Source: Mucilaginibacter rubeus
Lineage (GTDB): Bacteria; Bacteroidota; Bacteroidia; Sphingobacteriales; Sphingobacteriaceae
Direction of reading: 5' to 3'
Assembly: GCF_003286415.2 (NCBI RefSeq)
Contig: NZ_CP043450.1
Coordinates: forward strand, 6,014,001-6,078,000
DNA: 64,000 bases
Shown: one piece after another, positions 9,446 to 19,134 of the stretch
How the letters are laid out: the number at the start of each line of letters is the position of its first letter
Numbering within the stretch: the stretch's first letter is position 1
Made by a program: the position numbers and the translations under genes
The notes under the pieces: model-generated
The model's database searches: none
Told to the model about the DNA's origin: nothing
What the model saw: only the letters and a program-made list of their open reading frames with translations

Positions 9446-10249
9446 CTATAATAACTCTTTAATTATTTCCTTAAGCCAATTATGTCTTATAGCGTACCGT
9501 CGAAACGCGATATATGGATTAGTCATCTTTTTTGAATCCCGTTTAAACTTGTCTACAAGGGCTCCTATTCCGGCTATTTGTCCTGCTTTATTTGGTTTTA
9601 GTAATTCCGCCGCAATATCATCTTTGAAGTCATTTAATAACTTTCTTCTCTCATCCTTTAAGTATGTTCTGGAGATCTTGCATTTTTCAATAGTGTATTT
9701 AAACCGAATTTCATTTGATTCTATTGCACCATCAACTTTAAACTTAATATGTGGCAATGGATCAGTAATTTCAGGGTTTATCATCTTGGGCAGTTCCCTG
9801 AAATAATAAGATGCTGAAAGAGTATTAATACTGCGAATATTGGCCGCGGTATTAGTAAATGTTACGGCAGTCCCGGATAGCTCAAAATGAGTACTTTTAT
9901 ATTCATTGCAATGCGGACAGGCTAAAATGAGATTATCCCATGAAAACGCCAGCCAATGATAGATGTCCTTCGGCCTGTAATGTTCTACATGGGATAGTTC
10001 TATCTTTTGTTCGCAATAAGCACATTTACTTAAATATATCGCGCCCAAAGCGGTTCGGATGTCGTCGTACTTATAACGCTTATTGTACTTTGTTTCATCG
10101 GTGTACTTACCATCATTTATCATTTTCATCCTGTGTAGATGAGTCGTCTTTGTAGGTACTGGTACTGACGATAACGGATTATAGTACTCCGTTGTTGCAG
10201 GCTTTAATGATTCCGGAATTTGGTTTAGGTCTTTATTTATTTTAATCAT
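9446..10249 (-). CDS. HNH nuclease, PtuB-like (Septu-type effector)
   Basis: A 267-residue protein. The nuclease core is at about residues 73-120: first Cys pair CAYCEQK, then HVEHYRPKD (HNH His), WDNLILACPHCNEYK with the second Cys pair, and a downstream His in THF. This zinc-ribbon HNH pattern is that of the TIGR02646-type nucleases found beside AAA ATPases in Septu and in some retron systems. The start overlaps the ATPase stop by 8 bp, so the two are coupled. Family knowledge suggests it cuts nucleic acid when the ATPase is triggered by phage. Last gene of the operon and closest to the left att site. The long helical C-terminal part (about 150-267) is unassigned. Confidence 0.8.
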   Translation of the reverse strand: MIKINKDLNQIPESLKPATTEYYNPLSSVPVPTKTTHLHRMKMINDGKYTDETKYNKRYKYDDIRTALGAIYLSKCAYCEQKIELSHVEHYRPKDIYHWLAFSWDNLILACPHCNEYKSTHFELSGTAVTFTNTAANIRSINTLSASYYFRELPKMINPEITDPLPHIKFKVDGAIESNEIRFKYTIEKCKISRTYLKDERRKLLNDFKDDIAAELLKPNKAGQIAGIGALVDKFKRDSKKMTNPYIAFRRYAIRHNWLKEIIKELL

Positions 10250-12425
10250 TGCTATCTAAATCTTCCCTAAGCAATTTGTCGATTAATTCATCAATTTCAG
10301 ATTCAGTTATAAACACCTGGCCACTATTTTTTCGAGCTTCCAATTCCGAGTGTATTCTTTGATTGATTCTATATAAAAGATAACTATCACTAGTATCCGA
10401 ATTATCATTTGTGGAATTCATACGCGCCGAATCCATACCGAATAGCGGTGAAGTAACCAATGAATTGATCATCAAGTGGTCTAAATTTTTTCGATAGTAA
10501 ACATCGCTCAGTTTGGTCTTACCGTCCTTTTCATTTCTGTAAACTCTGTAGATAATCGCATCGTCAGATGCTCCTTGGATGATAGCTGGGCTATGGGTAC
10601 TAAAAACAAACTGCACATTGGGAAACAATGCACGTAATTTTTTAATAATGATAAATTGCCATTTTGGATGTAAATGGAGATCAATTTCATCTACTAATAC
10701 AACTCCCTTTAATTCCTGAATAGATTGCGCCCAGGGTTGGTTTTGTATTAAACGAAATATAAGGTCACAAACAAATATAATTACACTTTTATAACCTTCC
10801 GAAAGCTGATCAAATTTCAAACGACTGCCTTTTTCTAAAAAAAAGATTTCGCTGCCTTCAAAAGTAATTGAAACGTTTTTTTCAAGAATATCATAGAGCA
10901 TCTCCTGAATTGATGAAATGGATAGCTGTACAAGAGATTGAGATTGAGCCTGTGATGGATCACTAATAGCAGATGGACGAGTCTGAAGTTCTTCCAACTT
11001 TTTGTCTTTCAGCCATAAGACCGGACTTATTAAAACCTGATCACCATCAAAAAGGCTCATAAAACCATATTTCTCTGTATTATCGGCGCCGTGCCGACCA
11101 CGGTGAGCGCCGTAAGCAAAAAATTGATTTAACCAATGTTTTCTTTTGCCGTAAACAACACCGTTTTCATCTCTGCCGATTAAGAAAAGATTTCTATTAT
11201 CCTGTATAAGATCTTTTATTTTCCCTGTCCTTTCCTGTTCGGTATTCTCTGTAATATAGAATTGATTAAACGCTAAATAAATAGCCATTAGAACAAGAGA
11301 CTTACCATCTCCGTTTTCACCAAGCAGGTATATTTCATTAGTAGAGGATAAGCCCGTAAGATTGATTTCTTTTATTGAATAGAAATTTTCAATCCTTACG
11401 GCATCAATTTTTGTAACGTAATTTGCCGCCAGATATTTATTAACATTAATAAATAGGTCATCCTGCAATAACGTATCTAAATCAATTGAAAAGACATGTT
11501 GGTATATACGCAATACATCATTCCCAATACTGGGCACATCAGATTTTCTATTTAAAATCTGATCGTATTGTAATTTTAAAGCAGTATCACTAATTTGTTC
11601 AAGATGAAAAGTGACAGTTTTTATACCAGGAAAAAATTCACGAAGCGAATCAAATCGTGGTTTTTGCTTTAAATAAAAAGCCTTGTTCTTGTAAATAAAA
11701 TCATAAAGCAGATCAAGATTATTGGCTGTTAACCGCTCTTCAATATATTCCTTAAATTTTCTGTCGAATTCGGCAGGTGTAATTACAAAGGTATCTTTCT
11801 GCATAAATTCCAATAAGGAACTGCCTTCCAGCCAACGTTCGTATTGAAATTCCGTAAGGCTAAGCGCGCGGTGAAAGTTATTATCCCGGCTTGCCTGATA
11901 AAATTCCTCGGTAGTAATCTGTCGTTTAGCCACGCGACTAAGACGTTCTATTAATACTTGCTTGAATAATTTTCCGACTTCACCATTTTTATATATCGGC
12001 GTGAAATCATAAGGCACCTCTTCTGCTCGCCTGTAGATTGACTTGGCGGCACCAGATTCTACCAACGCGCTTCGGATATTTGTGAAGAGCTTTCCTCCAG
12101 AAACTATGCATATTCCTTGCATAAAACCCGTTGAAAATTTTTCCGCGAACCACTTTACTATTTCACCATGAGTGAAAATTACTGCGAGTAGGGCAAATAG
12201 TCTTTTTTCTTCGGGGTAATTTTGAATTTCGCTCCAATATGTCGGAACCGGTTCTGTTAAAGACTTTATTCCTAAAAATGATCGTAGAATGGGGATATCA
12301 ATGATTATTTTCCTTTTTAAATAACGGTCAATTCTATCTTCACTCGAAATAACATCCATAACTTGGACAATATCATATTTAGTCCATGATGTTTTAAGTT
12401 TAGTAAAATCGATATTCAGGCTCAT
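10242..12425 (-). CDS. ABC/SMC-type ATPase, PtuA-like
   Basis: A 727-residue protein. The first ~340 residues are a helical region I do not recognise. The ATPase core has Walker A in GENGDGKS near residue 370, an ABC signature LSEGYKS near 545, Walker B VVLVDEIDLHLHP near 578 and the H-loop STHSPAII near 612. This is the AAA_15/AAA_21 'OLD-like' ATPase class, without a TOPRIM domain, so it is not OLD or PARIS AriB. The neighbouring HNH nuclease matches the Septu arrangement PtuA-PtuB. It starts directly after the methyltransferase stop (TAAATG, zero spacing). The role as sensor and clamp for the nuclease is inference from Septu. Confidence 0.8.
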   Translation of the reverse strand: MSLNIDFTKLKTSWTKYDIVQVMDVISSEDRIDRYLKRKIIIDIPILRSFLGIKSLTEPVPTYWSEIQNYPEEKRLFALLAVIFTHGEIVKWFAEKFSTGFMQGICIVSGGKLFTNIRSALVESGAAKSIYRRAEEVPYDFTPIYKNGEVGKLFKQVLIERLSRVAKRQITTEEFYQASRDNNFHRALSLTEFQYERWLEGSSLLEFMQKDTFVITPAEFDRKFKEYIEERLTANNLDLLYDFIYKNKAFYLKQKPRFDSLREFFPGIKTVTFHLEQISDTALKLQYDQILNRKSDVPSIGNDVLRIYQHVFSIDLDTLLQDDLFINVNKYLAANYVTKIDAVRIENFYSIKEINLTGLSSTNEIYLLGENGDGKSLVLMAIYLAFNQFYITENTEQERTGKIKDLIQDNRNLFLIGRDENGVVYGKRKHWLNQFFAYGAHRGRHGADNTEKYGFMSLFDGDQVLISPVLWLKDKKLEELQTRPSAISDPSQAQSQSLVQLSISSIQEMLYDILEKNVSITFEGSEIFFLEKGSRLKFDQLSEGYKSVIIFVCDLIFRLIQNQPWAQSIQELKGVVLVDEIDLHLHPKWQFIIIKKLRALFPNVQFVFSTHSPAIIQGASDDAIIYRVYRNEKDGKTKLSDVYYRKNLDHLMINSLVTSPLFGMDSARMNSTNDNSDTSDSYLLYRINQRIHSELEARKNSGQVFITESEIDELIDKLLREDLDSND

Positions 12426-13628
12426 TTATCTTTTTTTGAATAAGATAATATATTCAGTTACCTCCTGCTCTTTTTCGTCACTTCTACCCATTTTGCTATG
12501 CATGTGATTTTTCTCCAATACAAAAACCGAATAAAGCCCGTTAAATACGGTATCAGCTAAATCGGTAATTTGTTTTAAGGTAATCATGCCCGTGTCACTA
12601 TAACTCAATGCTAAATGCGCGTTTTTATTCTTAACTGCATTGAACAAGGAAACAAAGGCGCCCTGTACGGTTGTTTTCTTGCAAAATGGAGACTGATGCC
12701 GGTCTTCTCTGTACCGTCCTTTATGCAAAACAGAAGGGTAATCGTAACGCACCAATGTCTCTAAAGCGTGATAAAACCGGGAATAATGAACCGATTGGTA
12801 CGGCGGGTCGGCATAAATTATTGAACCATTTTCGACAACACGTAAGCAATCAAGGTAGTCCAAAGTTGTAACCCGATAATCTTTCGTCGCCGTACCATTC
12901 AAGCTAATGGTTAATTCTTTAAATTTTCTTTCAAAATAGTACCAAAGATTCCTTCTGCGGTAGATTAGTATATCTTCCAGATTTTTTGATGAAATATCTC
13001 TGTATTGAGCATAGTGTCCTGTACTTTGTGAGACGTAAGACATAGCCGAGATCAGGGATGACATTATTGCATAATAAAGAGGCTTATCTTTATGCCTTTC
13101 TGCTATACATCTTAAGGAATCAATCCAAATACATTGTTCAAAATTCCAATACGTCCCGGAATAGTATTTGGCAAATAAATGAAATCCAATATCGAAGTCT
13201 TTATCTATCAGTTCCTGTTGTGCTTTTTCAATTGTAATTATCGCATCTATCTGGTTGGTGCCTGCATAGTCAAAAATAAGTTCCGGAAACTTTAATTTGA
13301 ATTCTTCGACCAAAACCGTTGCCTCTTTTTTTATAATATCAATATCTGTGACATTGATATTGGATTTTAAATCACTCAAATAAGTTCTCGCTAAAACCCC
13401 TGAATAAGCCTGTATGTCATTTGAATGGATGTTATATTTACCTTTCAGGGAGGCACCTACTACGCTGGTACCCCCAAACAAATCACAAAACCAATCGCTT
13501 TCAACTTTCAAGTCCGCAATGGCATCCATCACAAAATCCAAAATTTCCCTTTTCGAACCCATATACTTTAGGACGTGCGGGATTTTTGATGCTATTACTA
13601 AATCGTCTGCGACAATCTCTTCACTCAT
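12426..13628 (-). CDS. D12-class adenine-N6 DNA methyltransferase
   Basis: A 400-residue protein of the Dam/D12 type. KYMGSKREI near residue 19 and FCDLFGGTSVVGASL near 46 form the SAM-binding part, and YADPPYQSVHYS near 272 is catalytic motif IV (DPPY). In this class it methylates adenine at N6 in a short DNA motif. The target sequence cannot be read from the protein. It is the first gene of an operon with the ATPase and HNH nuclease, zero spacing to the ATPase. The simplest inference is that it marks self DNA against the nuclease, giving a restriction-like logic not present in classical two-gene Septu. Catalytic motifs look intact. Confidence 0.85.
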   Translation of the reverse strand: MSEEIVADDLVIASKIPHVLKYMGSKREILDFVMDAIADLKVESDWFCDLFGGTSVVGASLKGKYNIHSNDIQAYSGVLARTYLSDLKSNINVTDIDIIKKEATVLVEEFKLKFPELIFDYAGTNQIDAIITIEKAQQELIDKDFDIGFHLFAKYYSGTYWNFEQCIWIDSLRCIAERHKDKPLYYAIMSSLISAMSYVSQSTGHYAQYRDISSKNLEDILIYRRRNLWYYFERKFKELTISLNGTATKDYRVTTLDYLDCLRVVENGSIIYADPPYQSVHYSRFYHALETLVRYDYPSVLHKGRYREDRHQSPFCKKTTVQGAFVSLFNAVKNKNAHLALSYSDTGMITLKQITDLADTVFNGLYSVFVLEKNHMHSKMGRSDEKEQEVTEYIILFKKR

Positions 13629-13853
13629 TATTTAATTATTCAAATATTCAACGAAGATAACTTATTTTCACTCAAAAAGTGATGATTCTCCCTGCCTCTA
13701 TCGCAGAAATATCAACAAATTCGCAGGATAGGCGGACATTCTGGCTGCATTAGTCACCGAGTTCTCAATAAAGATCTGGGCGCTTCAATTATACTTTTAG
13801 CATTCTAACTAACTGATTAAAAATATTTAGAAAATTTTATTTAGAAACGAACC

Positions 13854-15074
13854 TTATTCCTCTAACGATGGCAAAGCAGCTTGGTAACGTATACCGGAAT
13901 GTCCAAGGAAATCATTCAAAGTAACCGCGCTAAAACCCTTACTCTCCGCACCATCAATCAGTAATTTTATGTAGATGTGATATTTTGGCAAACTGATAAA
14001 ATCATCATAAGTAAACACAGGGTAAAACTCCCGCTCCATCACTTTGGCATCCTCCAAACCGATACGAAAAACAATTAAGGAACCAAAATTTGCAAGAATA
14101 GCACTTCGCGTTTCGGTATCAAGTTGGCTAAGATGCTGATTTGCCAAAAACAATCCCAGTCCGAATTTGCGCACCTGCGGAAGCATGGTAGCGAAGGATG
14201 TTGACACGAAATTTTGCGCTTCGTCTATGTACAGGTAAAACGGCTTTCGCTGTGATTCGGGAATAGAGGCTCTTCGCATTGCGGCATTTTGTATGGCGGT
14301 AGTAATGAAACTGCCAAGCACGGTTGCCACGTCTTCGCCCACCTCGCCCTTTGACAGATTGCATAACACTATCTTGCCCTCATTCATGCACTGTTCAAAC
14401 GAGATACCGTTTTGCTGTCCGAAAATGCCGCGCAATGTATCATTCGCAAGCAATACGCCTATCTTATTCAAGATCGGCAAGATGGTGTTGGCCTGCGTGC
14501 TTGCAGACTGCATTTCGTATTCCGTTTCCCAAAAGGCGCGGATATAGGGATTTTTGATACTTTGCAGCACATTGCCCCGGAATGACTTGTCTGTTAATAG
14601 GGCATTGATATCAAGCAATGTCGCACCGGGATATTCTAATAACGTCACGATGGCAAACCGTAAGATATATTCCATCCTGTTGCCCCAAGACTCCAAAAAC
14701 AGCTTTTTAAACGTCGTGATCATTTCAGAGGCGACCAGTTGCCGTTGGTGTTCCGGCACGTTGGCAAGGGGATTAAACCCAGGCAATCCGCTGGTATTGG
14801 TTGCATCAAAATACACCAAATCGCTCTTCCTATTTTCAGGAATTTGACGCAATATTGCCTTGACTGTATCGGCATGAGGGTCTAACACGCAGATGCCTTG
14901 CGCTTTGTATATGTCATCGCATGCCATATTGATGAGCAAATGGCTTTTCCCGGTACCTGATTTTCCAATCACAAAAATGTGACTTAATTTGTCGTTCGGC
15001 TTAATTCCAAAAAGCTGATTGTGGTTGCGCCAATTGGTGACGCCGATTGGGGTGAATGGTTTGAAGTTGTACAT
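13854..15074 (-). CDS. TraD/VirD4-like DNA-translocase ATPase
   Basis: A 406-residue soluble ATPase. Walker A in VIGKSGTGKSHLLINM near residue 37, VLDPHADTV and DATNTSGLPGFNPL after it, Walker B in LYIDEAQNF near 283, then GLGLFLANQHLSQLD. This order is that of TrwB/TraD/VirD4-type coupling ATPases and HerA-like translocases. No N-terminal membrane segments are visible, unlike canonical coupling proteins. It is divergent from the serine recombinase and its small upstream gene (132 bp between starts). It is a second coupling-type ATPase in the same element, the other being at 43980. Function in transfer is inferred. Confidence 0.75.
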   Translation of the reverse strand: MYNFKPFTPIGVTNWRNHNQLFGIKPNDKLSHIFVIGKSGTGKSHLLINMACDDIYKAQGICVLDPHADTVKAILRQIPENRKSDLVYFDATNTSGLPGFNPLANVPEHQRQLVASEMITTFKKLFLESWGNRMEYILRFAIVTLLEYPGATLLDINALLTDKSFRGNVLQSIKNPYIRAFWETEYEMQSASTQANTILPILNKIGVLLANDTLRGIFGQQNGISFEQCMNEGKIVLCNLSKGEVGEDVATVLGSFITTAIQNAAMRRASIPESQRKPFYLYIDEAQNFVSTSFATMLPQVRKFGLGLFLANQHLSQLDTETRSAILANFGSLIVFRIGLEDAKVMEREFYPVFTYDDFISLPKYHIYIKLLIDGAESKGFSAVTLNDFLGHSGIRYQAALPSLEE

Positions 15075-15206
15075 GCGTTAAGCGTATACAAATCATCAAT
15101 AGCTCGTTAGTGTCCTTTTCATAAACGCTTCTTTAAAAACGGGAGACTGAAAAATTGCGACTGAAATTGAGATGATACCTGCATCATATGAACTCAATTT
15201 TCGCCT

Positions 15207-15386
15207 ATGCCAAATTCTCAATTCGCAAAATCAACACCCGCGACATCTCACCCCAAGTCGAAAAGAGGGCCAAAACTCAAACAGCCCGTCATTGAATACG
15301 TGTACGTAGAAGACGTTGAAAAATTGGCGAAAGCCTATGCTATACTTTTTGAAGCAATCATTAATAAACGAGGCAGCAAACTATGA
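15207..15386 (+). CDS. Small basic protein coupled to serine recombinase
   Basis: A 59-codon frame starting MPNSQFAKSTPATSHPK and rich in Lys/Ser/Pro in its first half, with a helical second half ending EAIINKRGSKL. It is not in any family I know. Its stop overlaps the start of the recombinase (ATGA), the usual sign of translational coupling, and the pair diverges from the ATPase at 13854-15074. A recombination directionality factor or DNA-binding accessory would fit by size and place; that is a guess. Confidence 0.5.
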   Translation: MPNSQFAKSTPATSHPKSKRGPKLKQPVIEYVYVEDVEKLAKAYAILFEAIINKRGSKL

Positions 15387-17113
15387 GTACAACAAAGCTA
15401 ATAGCAGTATATGCACGCGTATCAACACTAAATCAAGAGAAAGAACAGACCATAGAAAATCAACTTTTAGTCATGCATGAATATGCAAAAGACAACGGCT
15501 ATATCATTGTCAAAGAATATCTCGATGAGTTTTGGACAAGTGATACATTGAAGCGCCCCGCACTCGACCAGTTGCGCCAAGATGCCAAAGCTAACCTTTG
15601 GCAAGGCGTCTTAATCTATGATCCCGACAGATTGGCACGACGATACTCCTATCAGGAACTGGTGATTGATGAACTCAAAGAAGCGGGAATTGAGGTCATG
15701 TTTATAACCGTCACTACTCCGGAGAATAGTGAAGATAAAATCTTGTATGGGGTGCGCGGTTTGTTTGCAGAATATGAACGAGCGAAAATTACCGAGCGCT
15801 TTCGGTTGGGGAAGCTTCGCAAGGTAAAAGGGGGCCATATCTTAGTAAGTGAGCCGCTCTATGGTTATACCTATATTCCCAAAAAAGAGCTTCAACATGG
15901 GTATTACATATTCAACGAAGAAGAAGCAAATACGGTGAGGCTTATCTTTTCAATGGTCGCCAATGAAGGATTAACGGTAAGAAAAGTGACGGCGCGATTG
16001 CAGGAACTTGGTATTAAGCCGCGTAAGAGCAAGCGCGGGGTATGGAATACCAGCACCCTTACCACCTTACTACGTCACCGCGGATATATCGGCGAGGGAA
16101 AATGGGGAAGCACGACAGCGGTTGTGCCTAAAAAACCGCTCAAAGTGCAGAAATACAAGCGAGTGCTAAAAAGCAGCAGAATAGTCAAGCCGAAAGAAGA
16201 ATGGTTCATTATCCCTATCCCTCCTATTATCGATCAGGAACTTTTCGACCGTGCACAAATGCAATTGTCAATAAACTCCCGTATGTCACAGCGAAATAAG
16301 AAAAATGACTATTTGTTGGCCGGTATAATACGGTGTACGTGTGGTCAGACAAGAACAGGAGAAGGTCCTCAGCATGGCAAACACCTTTATTATCGCTGTT
16401 CTGATAGGGTGTTAAAACACCCGCTACCACGAACATGCTTGGTGGGCGGCGTTAATGCTCGCATTGCCGATAAACTCGTGTGGGATGAGCTAACTGCTCT
16501 CATGACGTCGCCGGAATTGCTTAAACAGCAGATCGAAGATTGCCTAAATAATACTCGAGAAAAAGCAGTATCTGTTGTAGATAATGTTGAGCCTTTAATC
16601 AAGGAGATTGGCAAACTTAAAGAAGAACAGTCACGATACACAAAAGCTTACGGCCAAGGACTTTTTACAATAGAACAATTGCAGGAATATTCTGAACCAG
16701 TAAAAGCTCATATTCTAAAACTGGAAATGCAAATACAAAAAGCAAGGGAGGCAAAACGAGAGTTGGAAACACTGAATATACCAGATCAGAATGAAATACG
16801 AGATTTTGCCACGGAAGTGATGGATGGGCTTGCAGGCTTGAATTTTATTGAAAAACAAGGCATAGTACGCTCTGTTATAGATAAGATCGTCGGAAATCAG
16901 GAACATTTAGTAGTTAGCGGATTTATTCCGATAGAAAATATCAATGTCAAACTTAACGATAGGTACGGCAAAGAAATACCTCAACATAATTATGATAAGG
17001 TTATCCCGTTCTCCTTTGTCATAAAACTGCCGCCGCCGCAGAAACGAGGGGTAGATTACGGGTTTATATCTTCAAAAAATAACAAGTCTTCTCCAACATC
17101 GCTTTCGTGTTAA
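15383..17113 (+). CDS. Large serine recombinase (second copy in the element)
   Basis: A 576-residue protein with an N-terminal resolvase domain (YARVSTLNQ, catalytic Ser at residue 14; the Arg motif DPDRLARR near 81), a recombinase domain (about 160-270), a zinc ribbon (IIRCTCGQTRTGEG through YYRCSD and TCLVGG near 325-362) and a coiled-coil (about 385-450) typical of phage-type large serine integrases. All hallmarks are present. It starts in the stop of a small gene (ATGA). It is not at an element end, unlike the recombinase at 46051. It may be left over from a second element that merged, or serve an internal inversion. I could not find its attachment sites by eye. Confidence 0.9.
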   Translation: MSTTKLIAVYARVSTLNQEKEQTIENQLLVMHEYAKDNGYIIVKEYLDEFWTSDTLKRPALDQLRQDAKANLWQGVLIYDPDRLARRYSYQELVIDELKEAGIEVMFITVTTPENSEDKILYGVRGLFAEYERAKITERFRLGKLRKVKGGHILVSEPLYGYTYIPKKELQHGYYIFNEEEANTVRLIFSMVANEGLTVRKVTARLQELGIKPRKSKRGVWNTSTLTTLLRHRGYIGEGKWGSTTAVVPKKPLKVQKYKRVLKSSRIVKPKEEWFIIPIPPIIDQELFDRAQMQLSINSRMSQRNKKNDYLLAGIIRCTCGQTRTGEGPQHGKHLYYRCSDRVLKHPLPRTCLVGGVNARIADKLVWDELTALMTSPELLKQQIEDCLNNTREKAVSVVDNVEPLIKEIGKLKEEQSRYTKAYGQGLFTIEQLQEYSEPVKAHILKLEMQIQKAREAKRELETLNIPDQNEIRDFATEVMDGLAGLNFIEKQGIVRSVIDKIVGNQEHLVVSGFIPIENINVKLNDRYGKEIPQHNYDKVIPFSFVIKLPPPQKRGVDYGFISSKNNKSSPTSLSC

Positions 17114-17330
17114 ACTGCAACCAGGCTATGAAAAGCCTTCAGATATGATTGATCTGAAAATAATATTTATTTTGCAGCTATTATGAGAAATGTTTAGTGA
17201 TAGCGATTTACTCACTGCCAATTATCTTTACATTATGATACGGTCAACATTGCAAATCAAGATTATAATTCATCCCTTCGGTGTAGCATAACTAAGATTG
17301 TAATTAAATGTCGCCCAACTCTAAATAATT

Positions 17331-17338
17331 TACATTTG
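17331..17338 (+). promoter_or_regulatory. Bacteroidota -7 promoter box
   Basis: TACATTTG matches the TAnnTTTG consensus, 13 bp before the ATG of the Abi_C gene. No well-spaced TTG at -33 is seen, so this is a weak call. Confidence 0.4.
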
Positions 17339-17351
17339 CATTTAGAAAGCT

Positions 17352-18119
17352 ATGGAAGATAATGATATAAGGAAAATAAGAAAGGTTTTAAGCTACAAGG
17401 GGCGTGATGATTTGGCCGACCTCATACGGTATTCTAAATCCACTCTTGACGAGTCGAGTACGTATGGTAGCCGTTTGTATTCGCGTTTGAGTACTTTTAC
17501 TATTTTTTCTCCACCCTCAAAACAGAAGAATATCGAAAAACTGTCAGAAGACGACAAAAGTGAAATATTTAATGCCGTTTTATTAGTATACCCATTGGGT
17601 GACAATGAACCTGAAATAAAGCATGTTGAATATTTGCCAGATTTTGATAGTGAAGAGGAAAATGTCGTTGAGGTTAAAGAATTAGAACGAATATCTTTTG
17701 AATTCATCCATCAACAGATCAAAAAGTGCAACAATAAAATTGCCGAGAAAGATTTTGACGGTGCCGTTACGAATGCAAGATCTCTTATCGAATCAGTCAG
17801 TCTTTTTATTGTTGAAAATATCAAAAAGGAAAAAGTAGAATACGATGGTAATCTGATTAAGCTTTACAAACAGGTAGCTTTACTGTTGAAAATGTCACCG
17901 GGAGATTATGAGGATTCCAACCTAAAGCAAATCTTATCAGGTGTTTTTAGCATTATAAATGGCGTTTCAAGTCTAAGAAACGATTATAGCGATGCACATG
18001 GGCTTGCCCCTTCAAAAACCAGCTATAAGATTGACGAACGACACGCCATCTTGACCATCAATCTATCGAAAACTATTTCAGAATATCTATTTTTGAGTTA
18101 TGAAAAAACTTTAACTTAA
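17352..18119 (+). CDS. Abi_C/HEPN-domain abortive-infection-like protein
   Basis: A 255-residue protein. The C-terminal half (about 115-250) fits the Abi_C domain: a helical array with NARSLIESVSLFIVE and then SSLRNDYSDAHG near residues 206-217. That segment contains R-x6-H, the form of the HEPN ribonuclease active site. The N-terminal ~110 residues are unassigned. Family members are linked to phage defence by RNA cleavage and growth arrest; this is from family knowledge, not shown here. The gene ends 6 bp from the end of a TIR gene on the other strand, making a convergent pair. Confidence 0.7.
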   Translation: MEDNDIRKIRKVLSYKGRDDLADLIRYSKSTLDESSTYGSRLYSRLSTFTIFSPPSKQKNIEKLSEDDKSEIFNAVLLVYPLGDNEPEIKHVEYLPDFDSEEENVVEVKELERISFEFIHQQIKKCNNKIAEKDFDGAVTNARSLIESVSLFIVENIKKEKVEYDGNLIKLYKQVALLLKMSPGDYEDSNLKQILSGVFSIINGVSSLRNDYSDAHGLAPSKTSYKIDERHAILTINLSKTISEYLFLSYEKTLT

Positions 18120-18125
18120 TCTGCC

Positions 18126-18911
18126 TCATTTAGCTTCGCCGTCCAATACTCTTTTAGTTTGCCTAACCAAATTGACAAATAATTCCTCTTTATCGCTGTA
18201 GTCCATTTTGATTACCGGATTACTTGGAGGGTTCATAGCTTGATATTGATTTAAAGATGGAAATTCTTCAAACAAACAAGGCTTAACGACAACCATCAAT
18301 ATTACTGCACCGTTTTCTTCAGCTGCTTTTAACAATGGAGGTAACTCATCAGTTGCGATAAAATCTGAGCCCAAAAAATCTGTACTGACCAACAATATTG
18401 CAACTTTAGTGGCATCTATTGCCTTTTTGATTTCATCTTTCCATTTTTGTCCCGGAAGTATTTTAGAATCATCCCAGAAATCAATTTTATTCAGGAAAGG
18501 CTTGAAATGCCTTTGTATATCGGTTAAAAATTCCTTATCTAAATGACTGTAACTCACAAATACTTTATCTCTTACTTGAGTGGGATTTGCTTCATTCTTT
18601 TGATGAGCAATAATCGGTAGCGTATCTAATTCTTGCTTGATGTAAAAAAGGAGTTTTTCAGGTTTTCTCTCATGCATGCAATTTATGCCAGGTAATCCAC
18701 CATGTGCCTTGTCGCGGTGGGCTTTAAGTGCAGAGACAATCTGTTTTTCTATTTCATCCAAAAAAATAGCTTTGCTTTCCGGTGAATAGAAGTCATACAA
18801 CCGGTGCTTAAGTTCGTGGAAATCATCAATAGCCTCTACTTTTCTTGAGCCTTCGATTGTTTTACGGTGAAAATCTTTTGCTTCTTGCCGTATGATCGCT
18901 TCTTCTTCCAT
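18126..18911 (-). CDS. TIR-domain protein
   Basis: I start it at the ATG at 18911 (261 residues); a longer frame to 19034 exists but its first part lacks family character. The N-terminal ~110 residues are helical and unassigned. The TIR domain occupies about 113-255: KVFVSYSHLDKEFL opens it, DFWDDSKILPGQKW is the box-2 region, and SDFIATDELPPLL carries the Glu where catalytic TIRs act on NAD+. Bacterial TIR effectors usually deplete NAD+ or make cyclic ADP-ribose signals on phage infection. No obvious sensor is fused, so a partner would be needed; the nearest candidates are the convergent HEPN gene and the DUF3805-HEPN gene upstream. Confidence 0.8.
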   Translation of the reverse strand: MEEEAIIRQEAKDFHRKTIEGSRKVEAIDDFHELKHRLYDFYSPESKAIFLDEIEKQIVSALKAHRDKAHGGLPGINCMHERKPEKLLFYIKQELDTLPIIAHQKNEANPTQVRDKVFVSYSHLDKEFLTDIQRHFKPFLNKIDFWDDSKILPGQKWKDEIKKAIDATKVAILLVSTDFLGSDFIATDELPPLLKAAEENGAVILMVVVKPCLFEEFPSLNQYQAMNPPSNPVIKMDYSDKEELFVNLVRQTKRVLDGEAK

Positions 18912-19134
18912 CGTTATATATAGTAATCTTATAGTTGTTTGCTTATCGCGTAAATATAGAAGGAAATAATTATCAATATATTGGGAATGAGCGGGAGTAA
19001 CACATTCAATTTCGTTTACTTTTTGCTCTCTCACCCAACTGCATTTTCCAGTAATCTCTTATATTTGAGAATTGCAAAAGGGAATTTAGTAACTAAAAAG
19101 CCCCGTTATTTTTTTATTTGCAAAAGAATATAAT

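Noticed and set aside
10242-12425. OLD nuclease, PARIS or retron assignment for the ATPase
   Set aside because: There is no TOPRIM domain and no reverse transcriptase or ncRNA region beside it; the HNH partner points to Septu.
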